Shown here in pieces: positions 52,873 through 60,963 of a stretch of 64,000 bases of DNA. The position numbers and the translations under genes are program-made. How positions within the stretch are numbered: the first letter of the stretch is position 1; each line of letters starts with the position of its first letter. This DNA comes from Chthoniobacterales bacterium (GTDB lineage Bacteria; Verrucomicrobiota; Verrucomicrobiia; Chthoniobacterales; UBA10450): positions 310,001 through 374,000 of the forward strand of contig DATENU010000022.1 in the NCBI GenBank assembly GCA_035274845.1, given 5' to 3'. A model generated the notes under the pieces. The model was not told where the DNA came from. It made no database searches and saw nothing but the letters and a program-made list of their open reading frames with translations.

Positions 52873-54993
52873 CTAATTCAGATTGTAGACTTCCACCAGG
52901 GCAACGCCGGTGGTGTTGTTGAAACCGCGGACAATGGCGGTGTAATTGCCGGGCGCCAGATCCCGCACAATCGCCGACTCCAGATTGTTTGATGGCGGGA
53001 GGCCCGTCGCATTGATTTCCGCTTCCTGATCGTCACGCCAATCGTAATTAATGGCGAGGAGTTGGCCATTGCCGTCGTAGAGCGCCACGACCGGATCTGC
53101 CAGCGCATTGGTAACGCCAAAATTCATCAGACTGGGACCAATGGCGCGGAAAAGCACCTTCGCCGGAGGACCTCCAACGATGATCGTGCCGCCAATCATC
53201 ACATCATCGCCCGTCCCAACGAAGCCGCGCGTCGAGATGTTGGCCAACTTGGAATCGACCGTCTGGTCAAGGTCGTAGACTTCGAACAAGCCTGTGCCCA
53301 CCGTATTGCCCGCTCCCCGGACAACAACAGTATACGACCCGGGAGCCAGCGCGCCCCAGAACGACGATTCCAAATCGTTCGCAGGTGACAACCCGCTCCC
53401 GATAATTTCCTGTCTCGTCGCAGCGTCCCGCCAGTTGTCGTTGGTAGAGAGAATCTCGCCCGCAGAGCCGTGAACTTCGATGACCGGGTCGGCCAGCGCT
53501 CCGGTCACAGGCAACGAAGGTCCAATCCCACGAATGATTACGGTCTTCGGCTCGGCGCCGGTAATGATGAACCCGCCGATCATGGCATTGTCGTCCGGTT
53601 GAACTCGCAGGCGCGTTGAAATGTTCGCAAGGGGAGCGGGCTGCCTACCCTGGTATTCGAAAGCGCCAATGTCCGGCGGACCCGATCGCAGATAAGAGCG
53701 TTGGTCCCGCGTGGGCGCGGCCGCGCTTCCGGCGTCGATGGCCGGGCTATCAGGTAAGAGCGGCAACGTTTCGGTTGGACCGCCATAGTTGCCCAGAGTG
53801 CCGAGCTTCGGATCAAGCCGCGTGGCGTCGGTCGTTCCACCCTGGAGATCGTCCGTTGTAATACCGCTGCAACCATCTGAACGGCCAAACAGATTGTGCC
53901 CCTGACTGGTAATCGCGGCATTTACATCCTGCCCTGTGGCGGCTCCGTCAGTCGCCGGCGCGCCGCCTCCCGCTCCGCCTACCGCAATATTCGGAGCAAA
54001 AATCGTATCGCGGGTGACCAAAACAGAGCCAGACGCGCTGTAAATCCCGCCTCCGGAACTCGGTGCGCCGTCGTATGGCCCAAAGATGGACGCCGTATAG
54101 GCATCACCTCCAGACGCAGAATTGTTCGCCAGGGTGCAATGCACAATTGACACGTTGCCGAAGTTCGCGACGCCACCGCCCTGCGCGGCGGCACCCTGGC
54201 TCGAGGTATCGCCAAATTGCCGAGCATCGGCGCCAACAGAAGTGTTCGACGTAATTGTGCAATTGCTCAGAGAGAGAGTGCCGGTGGCTGAATTATGGAT
54301 CGCGCCTCCGGACCCCGCTCCACCGGTTGCGCCGCCAGAATGGATTCCCGTATGGACGAAAGTTCCGCCGGGACCGCCCAGAGCAGAGTTGTCGGCCACG
54401 GTGCACGCAACGAGGGAAAGGTTGGCTTGGTTAGCAATGGCACCCCCCAGGCCATCCCCACCCTTTCCGGCCTGCGTTCCAGAGCCGCCCCTTCCACCGA
54501 GGGCGGTATTGCTCTTGAAGGTGCAACCTTTGAAAACGAGCGTCCCTTGATTCAGAATGGCGCCGCCGATCCCTGGAGAGCCGTCGTCATCAAATGGACC
54601 GTCAGTTCCCTTGGCGGTACCATCGATGAGGGAAATAGCGGAAATTGCCACATTACCGTTGGTGATGTGAAAGATGCGGCCGGCGTGATTGCCACTGATG
54701 GCAATGCGCTCTCCAGGAGCGGCGATGTTCAAATCCTTGTCGATCACAATTTCCCCACTGAGAAGAGTGATTGTGAAAACGCCGGTGGCAACGTTGTAAC
54801 CCGGATCGCTCGTGGGGATGTTGAACTCGATCGTGTCGCCCACGGCCGCCACCGCCACCGCCGCGCGCAGCGAATCGGCGCCAAAATCCTGGGTGTTTGT
54901 AACGATGAGAACTGCTGATTGGGCGGAGACCGTAGCCAGGACAATAATCGCGAATCCGAGAGAGACGCGGAGGGGTCTACTGGGGAATCGCAT
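52873..54993 (-). CDS. Surface beta-helix protein with C-terminal NISTR module pair
   Basis: 706 residues with a signal peptide ('LGFAIIVLATVSAQSA'). 'SAVLIVTNTQDFGADSLRAAV' is the typical opening of right-handed beta-helix, choice-of-anchor-Q-type proteins. Residues ~80-420 are Gly/Ser/Asn-rich helix rungs ('NQGTLVFKGCTFKSNTALGG', 'NQANLSLVACTVADNSALGG'), closing with 'LLPDSPAIDAGSAAAPTRDQR' and 'PDIGAFEYQG'. The last ~245 residues are two copies of the module 'NISTRLRVQPDDNAMIGGFI ... VIIRGIGPSL ... YTVVVRGAGNTVGTGLFEVYD', shared with two other proteins in the window. Probably displayed at the surface. Confidence 0.88.
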   Translation of the reverse strand: MRFPSRPLRVSLGFAIIVLATVSAQSAVLIVTNTQDFGADSLRAAVAVAAVGDTIEFNIPTSDPGYNVATGVFTITLLSGEIVIDKDLNIAAPGERIAISGNHAGRIFHITNGNVAISAISLIDGTAKGTDGPFDDDGSPGIGGAILNQGTLVFKGCTFKSNTALGGRGGSGTQAGKGGDGLGGAIANQANLSLVACTVADNSALGGPGGTFVHTGIHSGGATGGAGSGGAIHNSATGTLSLSNCTITSNTSVGADARQFGDTSSQGAAAQGGGVANFGNVSIVHCTLANNSASGGDAYTASIFGPYDGAPSSGGGIYSASGSVLVTRDTIFAPNIAVGGAGGGAPATDGAATGQDVNAAITSQGHNLFGRSDGCSGITTDDLQGGTTDATRLDPKLGTLGNYGGPTETLPLLPDSPAIDAGSAAAPTRDQRSYLRSGPPDIGAFEYQGRQPAPLANISTRLRVQPDDNAMIGGFIITGAEPKTVIIRGIGPSLPVTGALADPVIEVHGSAGEILSTNDNWRDAATRQEIIGSGLSPANDLESSFWGALAPGSYTVVVRGAGNTVGTGLFEVYDLDQTVDSKLANISTRGFVGTGDDVMIGGTIIVGGPPAKVLFRAIGPSLMNFGVTNALADPVVALYDGNGQLLAINYDWRDDQEAEINATGLPPSNNLESAIVRDLAPGNYTAIVRGFNNTTGVALVEVYNLN

Positions 54994-55074
54994 GCCCGCT
55001 TATACAAGTAAAGATACGCAAGACAAGGAAATTCGATGCTGTCCGCGTGGCTCACAAAGCCCAATCAAGTCGAC

Positions 55075-55109
55075 GGTCCCGCAGTTGCGGGATAAACCGC
55101 CGCTCCTTG
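55075..55109. repeat. Half REP element
   Basis: A CCCGCAGTTGCGGG hairpin followed by ATAAACCGCCGCTCCTTG. The first 28 bases are identical to 7236-7263. It ends 4 bases before the stop of the small membrane-protein gene. The rest of 54994-55112 shows nothing further. Confidence 0.65.
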
Positions 55110-55112
55110 ATC

Positions 55113-55319
55113 TCAGTGCCGATGCTCAGCCTGGTAATCGTTGACCACCAGGCAGGCGTGAATGACGCCGGGAACCCAGCCGAGCAGGGTTAGTAGAAGG
55201 CTCAGGATGAAGCTCAGAATCCGGCCCGTCATCAAGACCGCGATGGGCGGAAAGACGACACAGAAAAAGTAGCGGAGTGCTTTCAATTTGTGGTTAGCGG
55301 TGCGGCCATAACCTTCCAT
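55113..55319 (-). CDS. YqaE/Pmp3 family small membrane protein
   Basis: 68 residues with two membrane helices: 'FFCVVFPPIAVLMTG' and 'FILSLLLTLLGWVPGVIHACLVV'. The GW.PG.IHA pattern and length are characteristic of the UPF0057 (Pmp3/YqaE) family, which affects membrane potential and salt tolerance in yeast and plants; the bacterial role is little known. The N-terminal tail is basic and polar. It diverges from the small lipoprotein gene. Confidence 0.87.
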   Translation of the reverse strand: MEGYGRTANHKLKALRYFFCVVFPPIAVLMTGRILSFILSLLLTLLGWVPGVIHACLVVNDYQAEHRH

Positions 55320-55419
55320 GCAACTCCGAAGACCCGCAATGACGGATTGCCGGCATCCCTGTGAGCACGCTGCGAATCAACCCATCCGCGGCGCCGGGCA
55401 AACACGTTTCTTCTGCATA

Positions 55420-55551
55420 ATGAAAAAGAACCTGATTGCACTTACGTTCCTCTCACTGGCCGCGATTTTCATCACCGGCTGCTCGACCACGACTGAAACC
55501 ACGACCACCACCACGCGCACCCGCGAGCAAAGCTCGATGTACGCCCGGTAA
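55420..55551 (+). CDS. Small lipoprotein with Thr-rich tail
   Basis: 43 residues from ATG 55420 (MKKNLIALTFLSLAAIFITGC). The lipobox 'ITGC' gives a lipidated Cys after 20 residues, and the mature peptide is just 'STTTETTTTTTRTREQSS' plus four residues. The in-frame extension upstream is not protein-like. Such tiny Thr-rich lipoproteins are common and of unknown function. The lysine-rich start followed by a clean hydrophobic segment supports a real gene. Confidence 0.72.
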   Translation: MKKNLIALTFLSLAAIFITGCSTTTETTTTTTRTREQSSMYAR

Positions 55552-55587
55552 GCCGCAGCTATCGTGACCGCGCAGGGCCCTGCGCAT

Positions 55588-56028
55588 CTACCTCAGAGGT
55601 CCTGCGGCTTCCAGCTCAAGTTCGTCCACCGCCCATCGTGGCGTCCTGTCTTCGAAATTGATGAGTCGTTCGTAAATCGGAATGAAAAGGTGTGCCCGGT
55701 GTCTCAAGATTGTGAGACGCCAGACGAGCTGTTTCGCTTCAGGCGGTCTGCTGTAGGGCGCTGGGCCGGCGAATCGAATCTCGAGGAAAACCCCGCTCTT
55801 GCCTTTCGGCGTTGGAATTACTTTACCGGTGAATGGCACAGCTGCGGTTGGCTTTCCCCCGTAAGGGCGTGAACTGAATGAGCCGGCCACGGTTTTTCCC
55901 GAGACTTCGAGCGTTACGATGAACTTCTCCTTCAACCCGGCGGCTGTGAAAGTGATCGGGGTTGCGAAAACACCAGGGACACCGAGGAATAAAGCTAGCG
56001 GCAATAAGAATGATCTGATCGTTTTCAT
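55588..56028 (-). CDS. Secreted protein of unknown function
   Basis: 146 residues from ATG 56028, which overlaps the stop of the permease gene (ATGA). Signal peptide (MKTIRSFLLPLALFLGVPGVFA), then a beta-rich domain: 'TFTAAGLKEKFIVTLEVSGKTVAGSFSSRPYGG', 'GVFLEIRFAGPAPYSRP', 'LTILRHRAHLFIPIY'. Last gene of the 5-oxoproline operon, but no role in that pathway is evident. Confidence 0.72.
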   Translation of the reverse strand: MKTIRSFLLPLALFLGVPGVFATPITFTAAGLKEKFIVTLEVSGKTVAGSFSSRPYGGKPTAAVPFTGKVIPTPKGKSGVFLEIRFAGPAPYSRPPEAKQLVWRLTILRHRAHLFIPIYERLINFEDRTPRWAVDELELEAAGPLR

Positions 56029-57533
56029 GCGCTGCGGTCCGCTAAAAACCCGCGGCGCCAGATGAAATAAACCGGGATCCCACTCAGGACGAATAGATAA
56101 CCGATTCCGGAAGTGGTGGGCGCCAGATAGGCCAGATCGGCGATGAGAAATCCGGCCAGAAGAAGGGAGATCACGGGGACGTACGGATAGCCCCACATGC
56201 GATACGGGCGCTCGGCTTCCGGGCGTTTCTTTCGCAGAACGACCACGGCCACGACGAGCAAGAGGTAAAAGACCAGGTCGGCCGAAACGATGTACTCGAG
56301 CAGCTGGGTATAAACGTTGCCGTAGGTGACGGCATCAGTCGCCGGGTCGCGAATGATGGTGCGCGGCAGCGTGAGCAGCACCGTCCAGATGGCCTGCGCA
56401 AAAAGCGCGGCCGCGGGAACATTGCGTCTGCTGATCGTGGCAATTCGCCGGAAAAACAAACCATCGCGCGCCATCGCGTAATAGACCCGCGCGCCCGCCA
56501 GGATGAGTCCGTTATTGCAACCAAAAGTCGAAATCATGATCGCGGCCGCCATCACGCTGGCGCCGGGCGCGCCAAAAATGGAATTCATGGCCGCAACCGC
56601 AACGCGATTCTGCGGAGCATGCTGAATCCCCGAGAGCGGCAGGATCGCGACGTAAGCGAGATTCGCAAGAACGTAGAGGACGACGACGACACCGCAGCCG
56701 CCGAGCAGGGCACGGGCGAGGTTGCGGCCGGGGTCGCGGATTTCGCCGCCAATAAAGGTGACGTTTGTCCACGCGGTCTGGGCAAAGACAGGACCAACCA
56801 TTGCCTTGCCAAAAAGGAGCACGAGAGCGAGGCCGCCGGCGGCGCTGAGGCCCGGTTGGACTGTCTGTGGATTCCAGCCGTTCTTCCATGAGTTCCACCA
56901 ATCCGACGCGCGCGCCGCGCTCTCGGGCTTCCAGCCTAACGACAGGCCGAGAACGATGAGTGCGAAAAGCGCCGCGGTTTTCGCGAAGGTGAAAGTGTTC
57001 TGCACAAACCGCCCAGTCTCGAGTCCGCGCGTGTTGACCCAGGTGAGCAAGAGAATCAGTCCGATCGCGACCAGTTGCTCCGTGGAGCAGCTGATCGCGT
57101 ATCCGCCGAAAAGATGGATGGGAGCGACCAGGTAATTGTCGGAGGCGATCGCGGGCGCGAAGACGCCAGTGAACTTCGCAAACGCAATCGCCACGGCGGC
57201 AATCGTGCCGGTTTGAATGACGAGAAACAGGGTCCAGCCGAAAAGAAAACCGAGGGCTGGGCCGTAGGCTTCGCGAAGAAAAACGTAAACGCCTCCGGCC
57301 CGCGGCATCATGGCGGCGAGCTCCGAGCAACAGAGCGCCCCCGTGATTGTCATTACCCCGGCGACCGTCCAGGCGAGGAGCAGCCATCCCGGCGCGCCGA
57401 CTAATCTCGTGGATTCCGCCGAGGTGATGAAGATGCCGGACCCGATCATCGAGCCGACGACAATCATCATCGCGTCGAGCGGACCAAGCCGACGGACCAG
57501 CTGGTGATTATCGGATCGCAGCGGCGTTTCCAT
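56025..57533 (-). CDS. APC-superfamily amino acid permease
   Basis: 502 residues with about 12-14 membrane helices. The first helix has the APC signature 'VGSMIGSGIFITSAES', followed by 'GALCCSELAAMMPRAGGVYVFLREAYGP' and 'TFIGGEIRDPGRNLARALLGG'. It is of the LAT/APA type (amino acid antiporters or symporters). Lying 11 bases after pxpA in the same operon, it may import 5-oxoproline, glutamate or a peptide precursor; this is inferred from position only. Confidence 0.92.
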   Translation of the reverse strand: METPLRSDNHQLVRRLGPLDAMMIVVGSMIGSGIFITSAESTRLVGAPGWLLLAWTVAGVMTITGALCCSELAAMMPRAGGVYVFLREAYGPALGFLFGWTLFLVIQTGTIAAVAIAFAKFTGVFAPAIASDNYLVAPIHLFGGYAISCSTEQLVAIGLILLLTWVNTRGLETGRFVQNTFTFAKTAALFALIVLGLSLGWKPESAARASDWWNSWKNGWNPQTVQPGLSAAGGLALVLLFGKAMVGPVFAQTAWTNVTFIGGEIRDPGRNLARALLGGCGVVVVLYVLANLAYVAILPLSGIQHAPQNRVAVAAMNSIFGAPGASVMAAAIMISTFGCNNGLILAGARVYYAMARDGLFFRRIATISRRNVPAAALFAQAIWTVLLTLPRTIIRDPATDAVTYGNVYTQLLEYIVSADLVFYLLLVVAVVVLRKKRPEAERPYRMWGYPYVPVISLLLAGFLIADLAYLAPTTSGIGYLFVLSGIPVYFIWRRGFLADRSA

Positions 57534-57544
57534 CCCGGCGTCCT

Positions 57545-58312
57545 TTACGTCTCGAATTCAGGCGGAGGGGACGGCGCCGCGATCATCACATCTTCCTTGT
57601 CCAGGCGCTCGCGCAGCCTGCGCACGAACTCCACCGCCTGCGGATTGTCTCCATGCACGCAAACCGTGGTCGCGAGAACCGGCACGTCGGGGCCATCAAC
57701 GGCCTGCACTTTCCCTTCCACCAGCATGCGGATAATGCGCTCGGCGGCTTCGACGGGGTCGTGGACAAACGCATCGTCTCGCGACCTAGGCACGAGCGAA
57801 CCGTTCGAAAGATAATTCCGATCCGCGAAAACTTCCGATGCTGTTGCCAACCCAAGTTCCGTGGCGGCGTAATCGAGTTCGCTCCCAGACGGAGCGAAGA
57901 GAATCAGCTTCGGATCGAGATTAAAAACCGCATTCGCGATCACGTCCGCCAGCTCTCGATCGCGCGCGGCCATGTTGTAAAGCGCGCCATGCGCTTTCAC
58001 GTGATTCATCCGGCCGCCCGCCGCCCGGGCCAGGGCCTGGAACGCTCCGATCTGGTATGCCACCAGCGAATAAACTTCCGCGGGAGGAATGGTGATCTCA
58101 GTGCGGCCGAAGTTTTCCCGATCGGCAAAACTGGGATGCGCCCCAATGGAGACACCTCGCTCGATGGCTGCCTGGATCGAGCCGAAGACCGACGCCGGAT
58201 CGCCCGCATGAAAACCGCAGGCGATGTTGGCGGAGCTGACCAGGTCCAAAATCTCCAAATCGTGTCCGGCGCCTTCGCCCAGATCGGAATTGAGATCGAC
58301 CACCAGGTTCAT
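57545..58312 (-). CDS. pxpA: 5-oxoprolinase subunit PxpA (LamB/YcsF family)
   Basis: 255 residues from ATG 58312, which overlaps the pxpC stop (ATGA) and gives the family start 'MNLVVDLNSDLGEGAGHD'. 'SSANIACGFHAGDP', 'GAHPSFADRENFGR' and 'NHVKAHGALYNMAARD' are conserved metal- and substrate-site blocks; 'TTVCVHGDNPQAVEFV' closes the fold. With PxpB and PxpC it hydrolyses 5-oxoproline to glutamate using ATP. Third gene of the operon. Confidence 0.95.
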   Translation of the reverse strand: MNLVVDLNSDLGEGAGHDLEILDLVSSANIACGFHAGDPASVFGSIQAAIERGVSIGAHPSFADRENFGRTEITIPPAEVYSLVAYQIGAFQALARAAGGRMNHVKAHGALYNMAARDRELADVIANAVFNLDPKLILFAPSGSELDYAATELGLATASEVFADRNYLSNGSLVPRSRDDAFVHDPVEAAERIIRMLVEGKVQAVDGPDVPVLATTVCVHGDNPQAVEFVRRLRERLDKEDVMIAAPSPPPEFET

Positions 58313-59298
58313 GGGTGGTGCAGGCTCAAGCCGACGCGGAAGCGAGAAAAATCCTCTTCGCGTTGGCGCAGGATTTCCTGGGCGCCCGCCAGCGAAACCT
58401 GGTGGAAGCGAACGGCTTCGCCGGGCCAGAGCTGGGCGGCAACGGGCAGGTCTACGGTGATCACGTGCGCGATTTTTGGATAACCGCCGATGGTTTGGCA
58501 ATCCCCGAGCAAGAGAATCGGTTTCCCACTCGGTGGCACCTGGATGGTTCCCGGAGTTACTGCCTCGGAGATGAGATCGCCCGAGTCCAAGCGTTCCAGG
58601 GTCGCGCCTTCCAGCCGCGCTGCCATGCGGTCTGAGTCAGACAGGACTGTAAAAGCGCTATCTAAAAGAGAACGCTGGGCGACGTCTGTGAATCGTTCCC
58701 AATCCGTTCCTCTCACAATGCGCAGGACGGGCTTTCGATTCTCGGAAGAGGCCCAAATCGCAGGAGCGCCCCAAGGAGCGGCGGTTTGAAACCGCCGTTT
58801 CAATCGGTCGGCGATTTCAAATCGCCGCTCCTTGACGCCTAACGACAACTCATCGCCATCGCGAAGCGCGCGTCCTTCGTAACCACCAAAACCTCCGCGC
58901 AAATCCGTCGATCGGCTCCCAAGAATGAGCGGCACGTCGATCCCGCCAGAGAGCGCCAACCAGGCACGTCCCCCGGCATTTGGCGCTGTGATCGTCAGCT
59001 CCGTGTCTTTCGCGACAAATCCGGCGTGCCCGGGCGGAAGATTGTCGTCGCCAATCCGGATCGAGAACGCGCCGCCGCACCACGCGACCATATGTTCATC
59101 CTCAAACCGAAGTCGCACCCGGCCGAGAGTGAGTTCGAGGCCCGCCGCATCGTCGTCATTGCCGACCAGCGCATTGGCCACGCGGAGGGCAAAGGAATCG
59201 AGCGCGCCGCCGCTCGAAACACCGGATCGGCGGTAGCCCGCGCGGCCCCGGTCCTGGACGGAAGTCACAAAACCGGCGGAACGAACCAGGACATTCAT
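58309..59298 (-). CDS. pxpC: 5-oxoprolinase subunit PxpC with a 21-residue in-frame REP insert
   Basis: 329 residues. 'SAGFVTSVQDRGRAGYRRSGVSSGGALD' is the family start, followed by 'LELTLGRVRLRF', 'GGAFSIRIGDDNLPP', 'GGIDVPLILGSRSTDLRGGFGG' and the C-terminal 'GKPILLLGDCQTIGGYPKIAHV'. The domain forms the 5-oxoprolinase together with PxpB. Between 'DGDELSLG' and 'SSENRKPVLRIVRG' the residues from 'KERRFEIADRLKRRFQTAAP' plus W derive from a REP doublet (58772-58834); homologues normally have only a short Pro-rich spacer there. Coupled by ATGA overlaps to pxpB upstream and pxpA downstream. Confidence 0.94.
   Translation of the reverse strand: MNVLVRSAGFVTSVQDRGRAGYRRSGVSSGGALDSFALRVANALVGNDDDAAGLELTLGRVRLRFEDEHMVAWCGGAFSIRIGDDNLPPGHAGFVAKDTELTITAPNAGGRAWLALSGGIDVPLILGSRSTDLRGGFGGYEGRALRDGDELSLGVKERRFEIADRLKRRFQTAAPWGAPAIWASSENRKPVLRIVRGTDWERFTDVAQRSLLDSAFTVLSDSDRMAARLEGATLERLDSGDLISEAVTPGTIQVPPSGKPILLLGDCQTIGGYPKIAHVITVDLPVAAQLWPGEAVRFHQVSLAGAQEILRQREEDFSRFRVGLSLHHP
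58772..58834. repeat. 63-bp REP doublet translated inside pxpC
   Basis: Inverted arms with CAAGGAGCGGCG heads and stems GGCGGTTTGAAACCGCC and GGCGATTTCAAATCGCC. The length is 21 codons and the pxpC frame stays open across it. Near-identical to the intergenic copy at 4866-4928. Confidence 0.9.
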
Positions 59299-60005
59299 TG
59301 GGAGAACGCGTCGAATTCCTCCCGCGAAATCTCCCGGAACTGGACGCGATCCCCCGCCCGGAGTCTTGTCGGGGGATCGTTCGTTACGTCAAATAGACGC
59401 TGCGGGGTGCGCCCGATAATGTTCCAGCCGCCCGGCGATTTTTTCGGATAAATCCCGGTCTGCGCGCCGCCGATGCCGACCGAACCCGCTGGCACTTCCT
59501 GGCGAGGACTAGCGCGGCGCGGCGTCGCAAGCTTTGGCGGCAGACCGCTCAGGAACGAGAATCCGGCGATGAACCCGACACAAGCGACGCGATAATTCGC
59601 GTTCGCATGGAGGCGGACGACCTCGGCCTCAGGCAATCCTGCTATCCGCGAAACATCGGCGAGATCCGGCCCCAGCTCTTCGCCGTAGCAAACTGGAATC
59701 TCGACCACCGGCGTCTCGATCGCCGATTCTTTTCCAAGGAACGAACCGCTCAAAGCGTTTCGAATCTTTGTCTCGAGCACATCGAAAGGCGATTGGCCGC
59801 CGGCGCCTGGTTCTACCCGCATCGGATCGTAAAAAACGCCGATGGTGGTATAAGCGGGCGCCATTTCGATCGTTCCCGGAAGTTTCGCGGCTTCCAGTTG
59901 CCGAAGCGCAGCCAGGACCGCGTTCAACGCTCCATCCGGATTTTTCTCGAAATCGTCGACCACGCGAACGATCAGCGCGGAATCGCCGAGCGGTTCGATT
60001 TTCAT
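59295..60005 (-). CDS. pxpB: 5-oxoprolinase subunit PxpB (KipI-like)
   Basis: 236 residues. 'MKIEPLGDSALIVRV' is the family start. 'GTIEMAPAYTTIGVFYDP' and 'VACVGFIAGFSFLSGLPPKLATPRR' then 'VPAGSVGIGGAQTGIYPKKSPGGWNIIGRTP' form the conserved carboxyltransferase-fold core. The stop overlaps the pxpC ATG. It is the first pxp gene, preceded 7 bases upstream by a small membrane-protein gene. Confidence 0.95.
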   Translation of the reverse strand: MKIEPLGDSALIVRVVDDFEKNPDGALNAVLAALRQLEAAKLPGTIEMAPAYTTIGVFYDPMRVEPGAGGQSPFDVLETKIRNALSGSFLGKESAIETPVVEIPVCYGEELGPDLADVSRIAGLPEAEVVRLHANANYRVACVGFIAGFSFLSGLPPKLATPRRASPRQEVPAGSVGIGGAQTGIYPKKSPGGWNIIGRTPQRLFDVTNDPPTRLRAGDRVQFREISREEFDAFSQ

Positions 60006-60012
60006 TCCGACG

Positions 60013-60276
60013 CTAGGCTTTCTGCGACGAAACCTTGTTCGACACGTCTTTTACCGATTCCTTGATCTCTTCGACCTTGGGATGCACTTCCTGGATCAGA
60101 TCGTGCTCGGCCTTCGAAAGCTTTTCGATCCGCTTGGTGACGTCATGTAATTCCTGCAACATGGTTTCCTGCCGCGACGAGAGCCGGTGCATCCACCAAA
60201 AACAAACGGCCCAGCACGCCGTCCCGACCCAGGCCAGAAGCAACGCGACCGTCTGGACATCGAATTGCATGTTCAT
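60013..60276 (-). CDS. Small membrane protein with coiled-coil tail
   Basis: 87 residues: one membrane helix ('VALLLAWVGTACWAVCFWWMHRL', about 9-31) followed by an amphipathic, charged helix ('ETMLQELHDVTKRIEKLSKAEHDLIQEVHPKVEEIKESVKDV') likely to form a coiled coil. The start is MNMQFDVQ at 60276 or the second Met at 60270. Same strand as, and 7 bases before, pxpB, so probably the first gene of that transcript. No known family. Confidence 0.75.
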   Translation of the reverse strand: MNMQFDVQTVALLLAWVGTACWAVCFWWMHRLSSRQETMLQELHDVTKRIEKLSKAEHDLIQEVHPKVEEIKESVKDVSNKVSSQKA

Positions 60277-60387
60277 ATTTTCAGTGAGGACCGGCGCGTA
60301 ATTTGAAATCTCGCGTCATCAGGATAATAGGCAGGTATTAATCGCCGCACTTTGGCGCGAAAGCCAGTCCAGGCGATATCTCATGCC

Positions 60388-60963
60388 ATGTCCGAACAAT
60401 TCGTCACCTGCCTGATTGCGGTCGCGGCCAATTTGATCGGGATGACAGTCCTTTATTCCGCGATGAGTATTGCGATCGCCCGTCGCAACACGCTGGCGAC
60501 GGTGGTGCTTATTGTGATCTCGCAATTATTCTGGATCGCGCCGGGAGTGTGGATCGTCATCCTGCAAGGCGCGGGTCTGCCCGGTGCGTATGCTGTATGG
60601 CTCGGCAACTGGCTCGTCGGCGGATTCAGCATCGTCCTTTTCAACAAAACGATCGCGCTGATTCCGGCTTCCCTGAACGACACGGTCCGGATGGATGGCC
60701 TGGGCTGGTTCGCGGCGTGGCGGCTCGCGGTCCTTCCATTCGTTAGGCGCGATCTCGTGATTCTCGGTATCTTCACGGTGATGGCGACCCTGCTGCCATT
60801 CTGGGGAGTGATTACTCAGCCCGAGGCCAGCAACGCCATAACCATTTTCCAGCGACTCTCGACCCCGACCGAACGCCTCGTCAGAATGGTCGAGGGTTCG
60901 CTTATCGGCGCATTGCCGTTGATCGCGATTTTCCTGGCAGTTCGAACCAAGGAACGCGCATGA
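60388..60963 (+). CDS. MalG-like ABC permease subunit, short
   Basis: 191 residues from ATG 60388 (MSEQFVTCLIAVAANLIGM; a TTG-start extension is less likely). About five membrane helices. 'LIPASLNDTVRMDGLGWFAAWRLAVLPFVRRDLVILGIF' carries the EAA-type ATPase-contact loop of MalG-family sugar-importer permeases. The N-terminal helix and periplasmic region of a normal ~280-residue MalG are missing. Its TGA overlaps the modA start (ATGA, 60960-60963), so it is translated with the molybdate transporter, an unexpected partner. Confidence 0.72.
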   Translation: MSEQFVTCLIAVAANLIGMTVLYSAMSIAIARRNTLATVVLIVISQLFWIAPGVWIVILQGAGLPGAYAVWLGNWLVGGFSIVLFNKTIALIPASLNDTVRMDGLGWFAAWRLAVLPFVRRDLVILGIFTVMATLLPFWGVITQPEASNAITIFQRLSTPTERLVRMVEGSLIGALPLIAIFLAVRTKERA

